From DASXUC01 sp036004445 (GTDB taxonomy: Bacteria > Sysuimicrobiota > Sysuimicrobiia > Sysuimicrobiales > Kaftiobacteriaceae): DNA of 9,147 bases. Numbering within the stretch: position 1 is the first letter of the stretch; each line of letters starts with the position of its first letter. Below the pieces are notes generated by a model. It was not told the origin of the DNA, ran no database searches, and saw only the letters and a list, made by a program, of their open reading frames with translations. Shown piece after piece: positions 1 through 7,108 of the stretch. The position numbers and the translations under genes are program-made. The stretch is taken from positions 1 through 9,147 of the forward strand of contig DASYRL010000125.1 in NCBI GenBank assembly GCA_036004445.1, in the 5' to 3' direction.

Positions 1-1154
1 TGGTCGCGGGTGATGTCGATCCCCGCGCGGCGGCCGTAGTACATCGCCTTGCCTGCCTCCTGGTTGAGGCGCTGGATGCCGCTCTCGCTGTCGGAATGAA
101 TGGTGGGACGGCCTCCCGCCGCCTGCACCAGCGCAGCATTCCCGTGAATTCCGTCCATGGCCTCTTCCTTGAAGCCCCACCAGTCGGCCCACACCGCGAC
201 GGCGGTGCCTTCGCGCGCCAGCAGGTCGGCAATCTTGTACGCTTCGACGGCGTGGTGGAAGGCGCGAATTTTGAACCCGAACTCGTGCGCCAGGTCAATC
301 ATCTGCGCCATCTCATCGGCCCGATAACAGTGGTTCTGCACGAGGATATGGCCGCGCAGCACCTCGGCCAGGGTCTCGAGCTTCAGGTCGCGCTGGGGCG
401 GATCACCCTGATGATTGGCGTTCCACTTGTCCCAGCGCTGCCGGTATTGCTCCGCCTGGATGAACGCGGCGCGGTACCCCGCCATGTTGCCCATCCGGGT
501 CGAGGGGCCGCGGGTCCGGTACACCCGCTTGGGGTTCTCGCCGCAGGCCATCTTCAGGCCGTAGGGCACGCCGGGGAACTTCATTTCCTGCACCGTGCGC
601 GCGGGAATCAGCTTGAGAATCGCGCTGCGCCCGCCGATCAGGTTGGCCGAGCCGGGGAGGGCCTGGATCGTCGTGACCCCGCCCGCGATGGCGAGCGGGA
701 TCTGCGGATCCTGCGGCCAGAAGGAATGCTCGGCCCAGACTTCGGCGGTTACCGGGTTGGTCGCTTCATTGCCGTCGGATTCGGCATCCGTGCCCGGCGC
801 GGCGTATACGCCCAGGTGCGAGTGGGTGTCGATGACGCCCGGTGTCACGAATTTCCCGGTGGCGTCCACCACGACCGCATCGGCCGGCGCTTCCACGGTC
901 GCGCCCACGGCCACGATGCGCCCGTCCCGGAACAGGATCGAGCCGTTCGGGATCTCCTGCCCTGCGGCGGTCATGATGGTGGCGTTCCGGATCACGACCG
1001 GCGGATTGGTGTGGCGGTGGTAGGTCGAGGGATATTGCGCCCGCTGCACGCTGGTCGATTCGGCGGCCGCGGTCGTGGGAGTTTGCGACGCGGGATGCCC
1101 GCTCGCGGTGGCACACGCGGCGAGGACGGGCAGGGTCAACCACACAAGGCGCAT
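1..1154 (-). CDS. Amidohydrolase, imidazolonepropionase-like, predicted lipoprotein (C-terminus cut by window edge)
   Basis: The first 384 codons are present and the frame is still open at base 1, so the C-terminus is missing. The protein belongs to the metal-dependent amidohydrolase superfamily and is closest to the exported 'imidazolonepropionase and related amidohydrolases' group; the substrate is unknown. The N-terminus (MRLVWLTLPVLAAC) has a short hydrophobic stretch ending in a lipobox-like LAAC with Cys14, which suggests a lipoprotein anchored outside the cytoplasm. A beta-sandwich start follows (about 53-105), then the metal motif HSH at 111-113, a PGSANLIGGR segment near 167-176 and MACGENPKR near 202-210, both typical of this group. 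Further candidate metal or active-site residues are His275, His300/301 and Asp355. The start is supported by an AGGAGG ribosome site 8 bases upstream. It lies 28 bases after the M16 subunit gene, in the same direction, and is the last operon member visible. The family is clear; the substrate is not. Confidence 0.9.
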   Translation of the reverse strand, partial: MRLVWLTLPVLAACATASGHPASQTPTTAAAESTSVQRAQYPSTYHRHTNPPVVIRNATIMTAAGQEIPNGSILFRDGRIVAVGATVEAPADAVVVDATGKFVTPGVIDTHSHLGVYAAPGTDAESDGNEATNPVTAEVWAEHSFWPQDPQIPLAIAGGVTTIQALPGSANLIGGRSAILKLIPARTVQEMKFPGVPYGLKMACGENPKRVYRTRGPSTRMGNMAGYRAAFIQAEQYRQRWDKWNANHQGDPPQRDLKLETLAEVLRGHILVQNHCYRADEMAQMIDLAHEFGFKIRAFHHAVEAYKIADLLAREGTAVAVWADWWGFKEEAMDGIHGNAALVQAAGGRPTIHSDSESGIQRLNQEAGKAMYYGRRAGIDITRD

Positions 1155-1162
1155 GACACGAT

Positions 1163-1168
1163 CCTCCT
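1163..1168 (-). promoter_or_regulatory. Strong ribosome binding site for the downstream amidohydrolase
   Basis: AGGAGG on the minus strand, 8 bases before the ATG at 1154. It lies in the 28-base gap after the M16 subunit stop and fixes the start of the lipoprotein amidohydrolase. It is the most consensus-like ribosome site in the window, suggesting that this gene initiates independently rather than by coupling. Confidence 0.75.
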
Positions 1169-1182
1169 GGTGCGTGGCCGGA

Positions 1183-3288
1183 TTACTTCACCAGCTCGGC
1201 AACAAACGAGACGCCGATCAGCTCGATTCTGACGATGCGACGCGGCGTCTCTTTGGACACTGACATGACGATGGGCACCTGGCCACCGGCGATATCCAGC
1301 CGGTAGGTCTGGAACGTACCCGCAGGCACCGTGACCGCCCCGCCATCGGACACCTTTATCTGCATCACGGCGGTCCGGTTCTGTCCCGACTCGAACACGC
1401 CAACGTTGAAGGTCTTGCCGGTCTCGAGCGGCAGGGCTTGAATCACGGTGTTCATGGCGTTGTCGTCGTACGTGCCCGGCGCGATGGCCGTATCGATAGC
1501 GGTAGTCGTGGGTGGCCCCGACTCCTGCGCCGCGATCGAACTTCCCTTGACGCGGCCGGCGGCGTAGGTGAGGTGCGTTTCCGCCCGCTGCGGGCCTTGA
1601 TGACCCGTCTGGTCGACGGTCGTCACGCTCAGGTCGGCCGGGTTGAGCCGGATCGTGGTGGTTTGCTGGACCTGGCCTCCCGCGATCTGCGTGTCCTCGA
1701 AATAACTGATGGAGTCGTTGGTGACATTCCAGCGCGTCACCATGGCTCCCATCGGGCGTTCCTGGATCAGAACCTGGAAGCTGTCGCTGCGCGTCACGAT
1801 CTGCGCGCGATCGAGTGTAATGGGGCCGGCCTGCGGATGGAGATCGGCGAGCGTCATGGGCTTCCCGTCGATGTCGACGAGCCGCACCGGGGCGATCGCT
1901 TTGAGCCGATCGTAGAGCTGCTCGGCGTCGCCGACGACGACGATCGTCAGCGCATTGCGATGATAGACTCGCACCGCGGCCACGCGTATCTGCAGCCGGG
2001 TGACCGCCGCCAGGCGCTCCCGGTATAGCCGCACGTAATCCGGTCCCAAACCGAGCAGGCGGGCGTTGGCGACCACGGACGCTATCTGCTGTGGCGTTTC
2101 GATCGTGAGCGGGAAGGAGCCGACCAGGAATCCCTTCACGTTGGTCAGCTCGCTGTCCGGCACGAGCTCGGTCCGCATGCGGTCGATCTGGTGCAGCATC
2201 TCCACGAGTGCGCTGTCGACGACTTCGCTACGACCCTCGAAGGTCGCTTCGAAGCTTCCCACTCCCCGTTTGCGGTCCAGCCCGGCATAGGAGCCGTAGG
2301 TCCAGCTCTTCTGCTCGCGCAGAATCAGGAACAGACGGGAGTCCGGGCCGCCGCCCAGGACCTGCGTGGCGACGCGCGCGGCGTAGTAGCCGGGATCGGT
2401 CGGCAGGAACGTCGTGTTACCCAGCACGATGTTGCCCTGGACGGAGCCCGGCCGATGGACCAGCACGATTTCGGTGGCGACATGGGCCGGGAGCGGAACC
2501 GGGACGACGGCGGGCGCCGGCGTTCCCACCCAGCCGCCGAGCGCTTTGCGGGCGAGCGCCTGAGCGCGGGGGAATGAAACGTCACCGGTAATCACGAGCA
2601 AGGCGCCACTCGGCCGTAACCGGGCAGCAGCGAAGCGCTGCACATCGTCCCGAGTGACGGCCCGATAGGACTCGCTGGTTGGATTGCGGCCATATGGATG
2701 GCGGCCATACAGCTCCGTGGCGAAGAAGCGGGCGGCCACGTTGGATGGCTGCGACAGCTCCACCGCGAGATTCGACAGGTAACGGGTACGTGCCAGCTCG
2801 AGCTCGTCGGTCGGAAACGTCGCGTTTCGTACCACATCGCCCAACAGGTCGAACGCCAGGTCGGCATGATCGGTCAGGACGTCGGTCGAGACCGTCAAGA
2901 AGTCCGCGCCGGAAGAAGCGCTCAAGTTGCCGCCCACACCTTCGATCGTGGCTGAGATCTGGGCGGCGGTCCGGGTGGGCGTGCCCTTGGTGAGGAGCTC
3001 GGCGACGAGCTGGGCCGTGCCTTCCTTGCCGCTCGCGTCGTACATACCGCCGGCGCGAAAGGCCAGGAAAGCCGAGACGATAGGCTGTTCGTGGTTTTCG
3101 ACCACCAGCAGCTGCATCCCGTTGGCAAGCGTGATTTCCTGAAACGACGGAAACCGAACCGGGGCCAGAGGGCTCGCGGCCGGGGGCCGGCTCGGGAAGG
3201 AGTCCTGGGCGGCGAGGCGAACCGCGGCACCGGCGGTCAAGGCGATCGTCAGGGCGCCGATCACCATGTCGCATGGCCTGGGTTTCAT
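1183..3288 (-). CDS. M16 peptidase-family subunit lacking the zinc motif, with C-terminal beta-rich extension
   Basis: A 701-residue M16 (pitrilysin/processing-peptidase) family protein. An N-terminal signal peptide is evident (about 1-27, hydrophobic, ending LAA). The M16 core spans about 46-470. At the position of the zinc motif HxxEH the residues are Gln93, Ala96 and Glu97, so zinc binding and catalysis are lost. The second half keeps the SRL-type motif with Arg324 and Tyr331, seven apart, matching the substrate-binding R/Y pair of non-catalytic M16B subunits. It therefore probably forms a heterodimer with the zinc-bearing subunit encoded just upstream, acting outside the cytoplasmic membrane. 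Residues about 495-701 lie beyond a normal M16B subunit (roughly 420-450 residues). They look beta-rich and contain VPAGTFQTYRLDI near 654-666, reminiscent of DUF3108-like domains (tentative). The ATG overlaps the upstream stop (ATGA), with GGGAGGT just before it. Confidence 0.92.
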   Translation of the reverse strand: MKPRPCDMVIGALTIALTAGAAVRLAAQDSFPSRPPAASPLAPVRFPSFQEITLANGMQLLVVENHEQPIVSAFLAFRAGGMYDASGKEGTAQLVAELLTKGTPTRTAAQISATIEGVGGNLSASSGADFLTVSTDVLTDHADLAFDLLGDVVRNATFPTDELELARTRYLSNLAVELSQPSNVAARFFATELYGRHPYGRNPTSESYRAVTRDDVQRFAAARLRPSGALLVITGDVSFPRAQALARKALGGWVGTPAPAVVPVPLPAHVATEIVLVHRPGSVQGNIVLGNTTFLPTDPGYYAARVATQVLGGGPDSRLFLILREQKSWTYGSYAGLDRKRGVGSFEATFEGRSEVVDSALVEMLHQIDRMRTELVPDSELTNVKGFLVGSFPLTIETPQQIASVVANARLLGLGPDYVRLYRERLAAVTRLQIRVAAVRVYHRNALTIVVVGDAEQLYDRLKAIAPVRLVDIDGKPMTLADLHPQAGPITLDRAQIVTRSDSFQVLIQERPMGAMVTRWNVTNDSISYFEDTQIAGGQVQQTTTIRLNPADLSVTTVDQTGHQGPQRAETHLTYAAGRVKGSSIAAQESGPPTTTAIDTAIAPGTYDDNAMNTVIQALPLETGKTFNVGVFESGQNRTAVMQIKVSDGGAVTVPAGTFQTYRLDIAGGQVPIVMSVSKETPRRIVRIELIGVSFVAELVK

Positions 3289-4643
3289 TGGCCACCTCCC
3301 GTCGCGGGAGCGGCCGGCCGCACCGTGATTACCGTGGCGTTCTCCGGATCCAGATATTTCGCCGCGACGCGACGGATGTCGTCCGCGGACACTGCCAGGA
3401 AGCGATCCAGATCGCTATTGATCTCGGCGAGCGAGTCGTGAAACATGAGATAGTGGTGGAGCTCCTCTGCCTTGTTGAGAATAGTCTCCCGCGTCTCGAT
3501 GAACCCGGCTCGGAACGTGTTCTTCGCCTTGGTGAGCTCATCCGCGGTGACTCCCTGCGCCCTTACGCTGTCCAGCTGAGCGGCCAGCAGGGTGTCGAGA
3601 CGCTCTACCGCGACTCCCTGATTGGCAATGGCGAGCACGAGCATGATGCCCGGGCCACGGCGGGACTCGAGGGGATTCATCTGGACCTGGGCCACGAGGG
3701 CCGCTTTCTCCCGTCGCACCACGGCCTCGTTCAGGCGGGAGCTTTCCCCGCGACCCAGAATGACGCCCAACAGCTCGAGCGCGGGCGTGTCCGGGTCGCC
3801 ATGTGGGGGAATACGGTACAAGCGGATCGTCGCCGGGACGTTGGCATGCGGATCCTGCACCTCGCGCCTCTGGATGCCCGGGGCGATGCGGTACGTGCAC
3901 GGCGCGACGGGCGGGACCGGCTGACTCGGGATGCCGCTGAAGTACCGCGTCACGAGGCGACGCAGCTCTGCCGGATTGAAATCCCCGACCACGACGAGTG
4001 AGGCGTTGTTGGGCGCGTAATAGGTGTTGAAGAAATTCTGCACGTCGCTCAACTGGGCGGCGTTGAGGTCGTCCATGGAACCGTAGAGGGAGTGGCCGTA
4101 GGCATAGCACGACACGGTGTCGAACGGCCACGCCATGCCGTCCAGAAAGGCCGGGACGTACGGCTGGTTGTCGACCTGCAACCGGCGTTCTTCTTTGACG
4201 GTCTCCCGTTGATTATGGAAGTTCGAGTCCGTGATGGCCAACGAGCGCATCCGGTCGGCTTCGAGCCACAAGGCGAGGTTGAGGCGATTCGACGGCATCA
4301 GATCCCAGTAGTTGGTCCGGTCTTCGCGCGTGCTGCCGTTCATGGTACCGCCCGCGCGCTGCACCAGCTGGAAGTGCTCCGCCTTCTTCACGTGCGCGCT
4401 GCCCTGGAACATCATGTGCTCGAACAGGTGCGCGAATCCGGATCGGCCGGGCCGCTCCACCCGGCCACCCACATCGTACCAGATATCGACGGCCACGACC
4501 GGGGTCGAGTGATCCTCGGACATGATCACCCGGAAGCCGTTGGCGAGGGAGAACGTGTCGTAGGCGATGCGCCCGGACTGCGCCTGGAGCGGCACGGCCG
4601 TCAGCGCGCAACACCCTAGACCGGCGATCAACCAGACACGCAT
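3285..4643 (-). CDS. M16B zinc metallopeptidase, catalytic subunit
   Basis: A 452-residue M16 family zinc peptidase, a usual length for bacterial M16B. A Sec signal peptide is predicted (about 1-21, cleavage after LQA), so it is probably periplasmic or envelope-facing. The inverted zinc motif is intact as HLFEHM: His72, Glu75 (catalytic) and His76, with a third ligand in the KEERR segment (Glu151, with the usual spacing of about 75). The C-terminal half has SSRL at 301-304 but no Tyr where the partner has Tyr331, so it lacks a complete R/Y pair. Zinc site here and R/Y pair in the next gene is the split arrangement known for bacterial M16B heterodimers, which cleave peptides inside a closed chamber. 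The start is supported by GGAG 7 bases upstream. The gap to the preceding amidohydrolase gene is 19 bases, and its TGA overlaps the partner's ATG. The peptide substrate cannot be deduced. Confidence 0.93.
   Translation of the reverse strand: MRVWLIAGLGCCALTAVPLQAQSGRIAYDTFSLANGFRVIMSEDHSTPVVAVDIWYDVGGRVERPGRSGFAHLFEHMMFQGSAHVKKAEHFQLVQRAGGTMNGSTREDRTNYWDLMPSNRLNLALWLEADRMRSLAITDSNFHNQRETVKEERRLQVDNQPYVPAFLDGMAWPFDTVSCYAYGHSLYGSMDDLNAAQLSDVQNFFNTYYAPNNASLVVVGDFNPAELRRLVTRYFSGIPSQPVPPVAPCTYRIAPGIQRREVQDPHANVPATIRLYRIPPHGDPDTPALELLGVILGRGESSRLNEAVVRREKAALVAQVQMNPLESRRGPGIMLVLAIANQGVAVERLDTLLAAQLDSVRAQGVTADELTKAKNTFRAGFIETRETILNKAEELHHYLMFHDSLAEINSDLDRFLAVSADDIRRVAAKYLDPENATVITVRPAAPATGGGQ
3294..3300 (-). 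promoter_or_regulatory. Ribosome binding site of the non-catalytic M16 subunit
   Basis: GGGAGGT on the minus strand, 5 bases before the ATG at 3288. It lies inside the last codons of the zinc-bearing M16 gene. Together with the ATGA overlap it suggests the two subunits are made in coordinated amounts. Confidence 0.65.
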
Positions 4644-4650
4644 AAGCGGA

Positions 4651-4654
4651 CTCC
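4651..4654 (-). promoter_or_regulatory. Ribosome binding site of the catalytic M16 subunit
   Basis: GGAG on the minus strand, 7 bases before the ATG at 4643, within the 19-base gap after the upstream stop. It supports the chosen start. I see no room for a promoter or a hairpin terminator in this gap. Confidence 0.5.
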
Positions 4655-4662
4655 GGAGGTTG

Positions 4663-5538
4663 CTACGACGTCGGGAACAGGTTCAGCGCGTTGGTCTCGA
4701 GAATCGCCCGACGGAGCGGGTCGGGAAGCGGCAGCGTGAGGAACTGGTCGATGTTGCCGCGCAGGTCCTTCACCCCTGGGCTGGGCCAGTCGGTGCCCCA
4801 CAACACACGGTCGGCGATCTCGGACAAGCGGGGAAAGTAGTCCAGCAGCTTGAGGGGCGGAATGCCGGAGACGTCGAGCCTGACCTGTCGATGACGTCGC
4901 AGGATAAAGAAGGCCTCGTCCATGTACAGCGGCCGGCCGCCGTGGGCCATGACGAGCGGCAGGTCGGGAAAATCGATGGCGACATCGTCCAGCTCCATCG
5001 GGTTCCCCCACTTGGAGCGGGCACCGGGGAAGATCGAAGTGCCGGTATGCACCATCACCGGCAGGCCGCGCGCTTCACAGCGCCGGTAGATCGCCGCGAG
5101 GGCATCCAACCCTTGAGTGTAGGCATTGGCCGGGAAGGCCTGGTGGTTGGGGTGAATCTTCAGGAGCCGGATCCCGAGGCTCACCAGACGGTCCACGTCG
5201 CCGGCGGGATCCGTGGTGAACCGGGGATGGACGCCACCGTAGGGAAGCAAACGCTGCGGGTCAGCGCTGGCATAGCGGGCCGCAAAATCGTTGGTCGTGT
5301 TGGTGAATCCCATGATGTCGGGGCTGGGATAGTTCACGAGTCCCACCCGCCACACCCCCGCCTGGTCCATGATCTGGAGCAACGCCTTCGGGTCGTCCAT
5401 CAGGGCCAGGAGAAAGTCCCAGTGGTCTTCCTTTCCCCGCCGCATGACCTCCTGGACGCGGGGCTTCAAGTCCCGCCATGGCTGGATATGGATGTGCACG
5501 TCGGTGATGCGGGGCAGGGATGCGCCGGCGGGCGTCAT
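4663..5538 (-). CDS. Amidohydrolase family protein (Amidohydro_2 type, ACMSD-like TIM barrel)
   Basis: A 291-residue protein of the amidohydrolase-related family that includes aminocarboxymuconate-semialdehyde decarboxylase, gamma-resorcylate decarboxylase and lactone hydrolases. Metal-site residues are recognisable in order: HIH at 15-17 on the first strand, KIHP near 127-130, VHTG with His164, AHGG with His199, and WGTD with Asp250. No signal peptide is present, so it is cytoplasmic, unlike the amidohydrolase at the other end of the operon. The ATG overlaps the stop of the hydroxyacyl-CoA dehydrogenase gene (ATGA) and has no clear ribosome site, so translation is probably coupled. Next to CoA-dependent aromatic-type genes, a role in hydrolysing or decarboxylating a ring-derived intermediate is possible, but this rests on context only. 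Family assignment is firm; the reaction is not known. Confidence 0.9.
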   Translation of the reverse strand: MTPAGASLPRITDVHIHIQPWRDLKPRVQEVMRRGKEDHWDFLLALMDDPKALLQIMDQAGVWRVGLVNYPSPDIMGFTNTTNDFAARYASADPQRLLPYGGVHPRFTTDPAGDVDRLVSLGIRLLKIHPNHQAFPANAYTQGLDALAAIYRRCEARGLPVMVHTGTSIFPGARSKWGNPMELDDVAIDFPDLPLVMAHGGRPLYMDEAFFILRRHRQVRLDVSGIPPLKLLDYFPRLSEIADRVLWGTDWPSPGVKDLRGNIDQFLTLPLPDPLRRAILETNALNLFPTS

Positions 5539-6422
5539 GGCTCGCGCGCGGTATCGGGCCAGGTATAGAATCCCTTCCCGGTTTTCTTCCCCAGCTCTCC
5601 CTTGGCGACCTTGTCCTTGAGGATCTGGGGTGGCGCATAGTGCGGCATTCGCAGCTGCTGCTGCAGGTATTCCGCGATCGCCAGCCGCACATCCAACCCG
5701 ACCAGATCCGTGAGCTTGAGTGGCCCCATGGGATGGTTGTAGCCCAGCTCCATCGCCTTGTCGATGTCCTCAACGCTGGCGACTCCCTGTTCCAGCATGC
5801 GCATGGCCTCGAGGCCCAGTACCACGCCGAGCCGGCTCGAGGCGAACCCGGGAGAGTCCTGAACGACGATCGGATCCTTGCCGAGACGCCGCGCGAACGC
5901 GGTGGCGAGGTCGATCGTGCCCGGAGGGGTTCGGCCGTGCCGCACGACTTCCACCAGCCGCATCAGGTGCACGGGATTGAAAAAGTGCATTCCGATGAGG
6001 CGTCCGGGCTCGCGCACGGCGGCGGCGATCTGACCCACCGACAGCGAGGACGTATTGGACGCGAGCAGCGCGTCCGGCGGCGCCTGCCGCTCTACCGCTG
6101 CGAACAACAGCTGTTTGGTGTTGAGATGCTCGACGATCGCCTCGATCACGATCTGGGCGTCCATCACGGCATCGTCCAGGTCCGCGACGTAGCGCAGCCG
6201 GCTGTGGACGGCCGCTCGATCGCCCTCGGTCAGCTTCCCCCGCTGCATCCCGCCCGCGATGAGCGATTCGATGCGTTCCTTTGCTTCTTCCAGCGCGCCG
6301 GCGCGGCTGTCCGTCAGGGCTACGGGGCAACGCGCCAGCGCGGCCGCGTACGCGATGCCGTGCCCCATGGTGCCGGCCCCGATGACGGCGACCCGCGGCG
6401 GGGCGGACTCGAGCGCGGTCAT
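5535..6422 (-). CDS. 3-hydroxyacyl-CoA dehydrogenase (3-hydroxybutyryl-CoA dehydrogenase type)
   Basis: A 295-residue single-domain 3-hydroxyacyl-CoA dehydrogenase, the usual length for Hbd/PaaH-type enzymes. It would oxidise a (3S)-hydroxyacyl-CoA to the 3-ketoacyl-CoA with NAD in the cytoplasm, supplying substrate for the thiolase encoded upstream. The Rossmann motif GAGTMG lies at 15-20. Catalytic residues by alignment to human HADH are Ser125 (in NTSS), His146 (in HFFNP) and Glu158. The conserved Asn of the PGFxxNR motif is Ser196 here (DSPGFASSRLG, 189-199). The C-terminal domain has GYNHPMGP near 228-235 and ends with the KTGKGFY-type motif. The ATG overlaps the stop of the phosphodiesterase gene and the TGA overlaps the next start. 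No good ribosome site is seen, so coupling is likely. PaaH-like is plausible from context, but a general fatty-acid role cannot be excluded. Confidence 0.95.
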   Translation of the reverse strand: MTALESAPPRVAVIGAGTMGHGIAYAAALARCPVALTDSRAGALEEAKERIESLIAGGMQRGKLTEGDRAAVHSRLRYVADLDDAVMDAQIVIEAIVEHLNTKQLLFAAVERQAPPDALLASNTSSLSVGQIAAAVREPGRLIGMHFFNPVHLMRLVEVVRHGRTPPGTIDLATAFARRLGKDPIVVQDSPGFASSRLGVVLGLEAMRMLEQGVASVEDIDKAMELGYNHPMGPLKLTDLVGLDVRLAIAEYLQQQLRMPHYAPPQILKDKVAKGELGKKTGKGFYTWPDTAREP

Positions 6423-7108
6423 AATGTCAGGGCGTCCACGGTGCGCCGTCCTGCGTCAGGGCGGTTGGTACACAGGCCGTCCGTTCCAATGAACGCCAGG
6501 TGGCGCATCTCGAACGGGGCGTCCACGGTCCACACGATCAGCTGCGCACCGGTTTGATGGACGGCCTTCACCAGCTCGGCGTCCACCAGGGCGCGATCCT
6601 GCCACAACGCCGTGGCCCCGGCGTCTCGCAGTGGTGCCACCGGGTTCACAGGGTAGGAGGTGCTCAATACGCCTCGGGGAAGACCGGGACGACGCCGGCC
6701 GAGCCGGGCCAGGATACGGTGGTCGAACCCATGCACAGCGTACCCGGCGGGATTGGGCCCCTGGTCGAGGACGGCCAGGAGGTGGGTGTCGGCGCTGGCC
6801 GGCAGGGTTTTCACCTCGACGTAGACGCGCAGCCGGGCGTCAATCGCGGCGAGCGCCTCCTCGAGCAGGGGCGGGGCCTCACCGTTCGCGAGCCGGTGGG
6901 CGCGGATCCGCTCCGTGGTCGACGACGGAATCGGATCTCCCGCAATCGTCGCGTCGTGGTGCACGATCAACGCGCCGTCCGCCGTGGCATGAATGTCCAG
7001 CTCCACCCCGTCCGCCCCGAGTCGACCCGCGGCCCGGAACGCGGCGAGGGAATTCTCCAGCTCGACCGCGGACGCGCCCCGATGCGCGATGACGAGCGGG
7101 CGCGTCAC
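6419..7108 (-). CDS. Glycerophosphodiester phosphodiesterase (GDPD, UgpQ-like)
   Basis: A 229-residue GDPD-family TIM barrel that hydrolyses glycerophosphodiesters to glycerol 3-phosphate and an alcohol. Motifs are clear: HRG at 9-11 (catalytic His9), ELENS at 16-20 matching the usual PENT, ELD at 36-38 with metal ligands Glu36 and Asp38, HHD at 50-52 (catalytic His51), and EVK at 98-100. The C-terminal WTVD and GTDGLCTNRP segments also fit. It has no signal peptide and is short, so the cytoplasmic UgpQ-like type fits best. The start is GTG, inside a GTGA overlap with the stop of the epoxidase gene, with no visible ribosome site, so it is probably translated by coupling. Its place between an aryl-CoA epoxidase-like gene and a hydroxyacyl-CoA dehydrogenase has no obvious metabolic reason. 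The gene symbol is left empty because orthology to ugpQ is not shown. Confidence 0.94.
   Translation of the reverse strand: MTRPLVIAHRGASAVELENSLAAFRAAGRLGADGVELDIHATADGALIVHHDATIAGDPIPSSTTERIRAHRLANGEAPPLLEEALAAIDARLRVYVEVKTLPASADTHLLAVLDQGPNPAGYAVHGFDHRILARLGRRRPGLPRGVLSTSYPVNPVAPLRDAGATALWQDRALVDAELVKAVHQTGAQLIVWTVDAPFEMRHLAFIGTDGLCTNRPDAGRRTVDALTL

Noticed and set aside
1155..1182. Possible terminator or promoter between the M16 subunit and the last amidohydrolase
   Set aside because: The gap is only 28 bases and holds a ribosome site; no hairpin followed by a T run on the minus strand is visible.
96..1232. Plus-strand open frame of 378 codons opposite the amidohydrolase
   Set aside because: The minus strand encodes an amidohydrolase with clear motifs and a ribosome site. 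The plus-strand product is Arg/Gly/His-rich with no recognisable domain, as expected from antisense reading of GC-rich codons.
2686..2708. Short direct repeat (GCGGCCATA twice) in the inactive M16 gene
   Set aside because: Both copies encode Tyr-Gly-Arg within the family-typical segment YGRHPYGR, so protein sequence explains it.
4567..6557. Long plus-strand open frames (4567-5568 and 5520-6557)
   Set aside because: They lie opposite well-supported amidohydrolase, dehydrogenase and phosphodiesterase genes and show no family motifs. They are antisense by-products of third-position GC bias.
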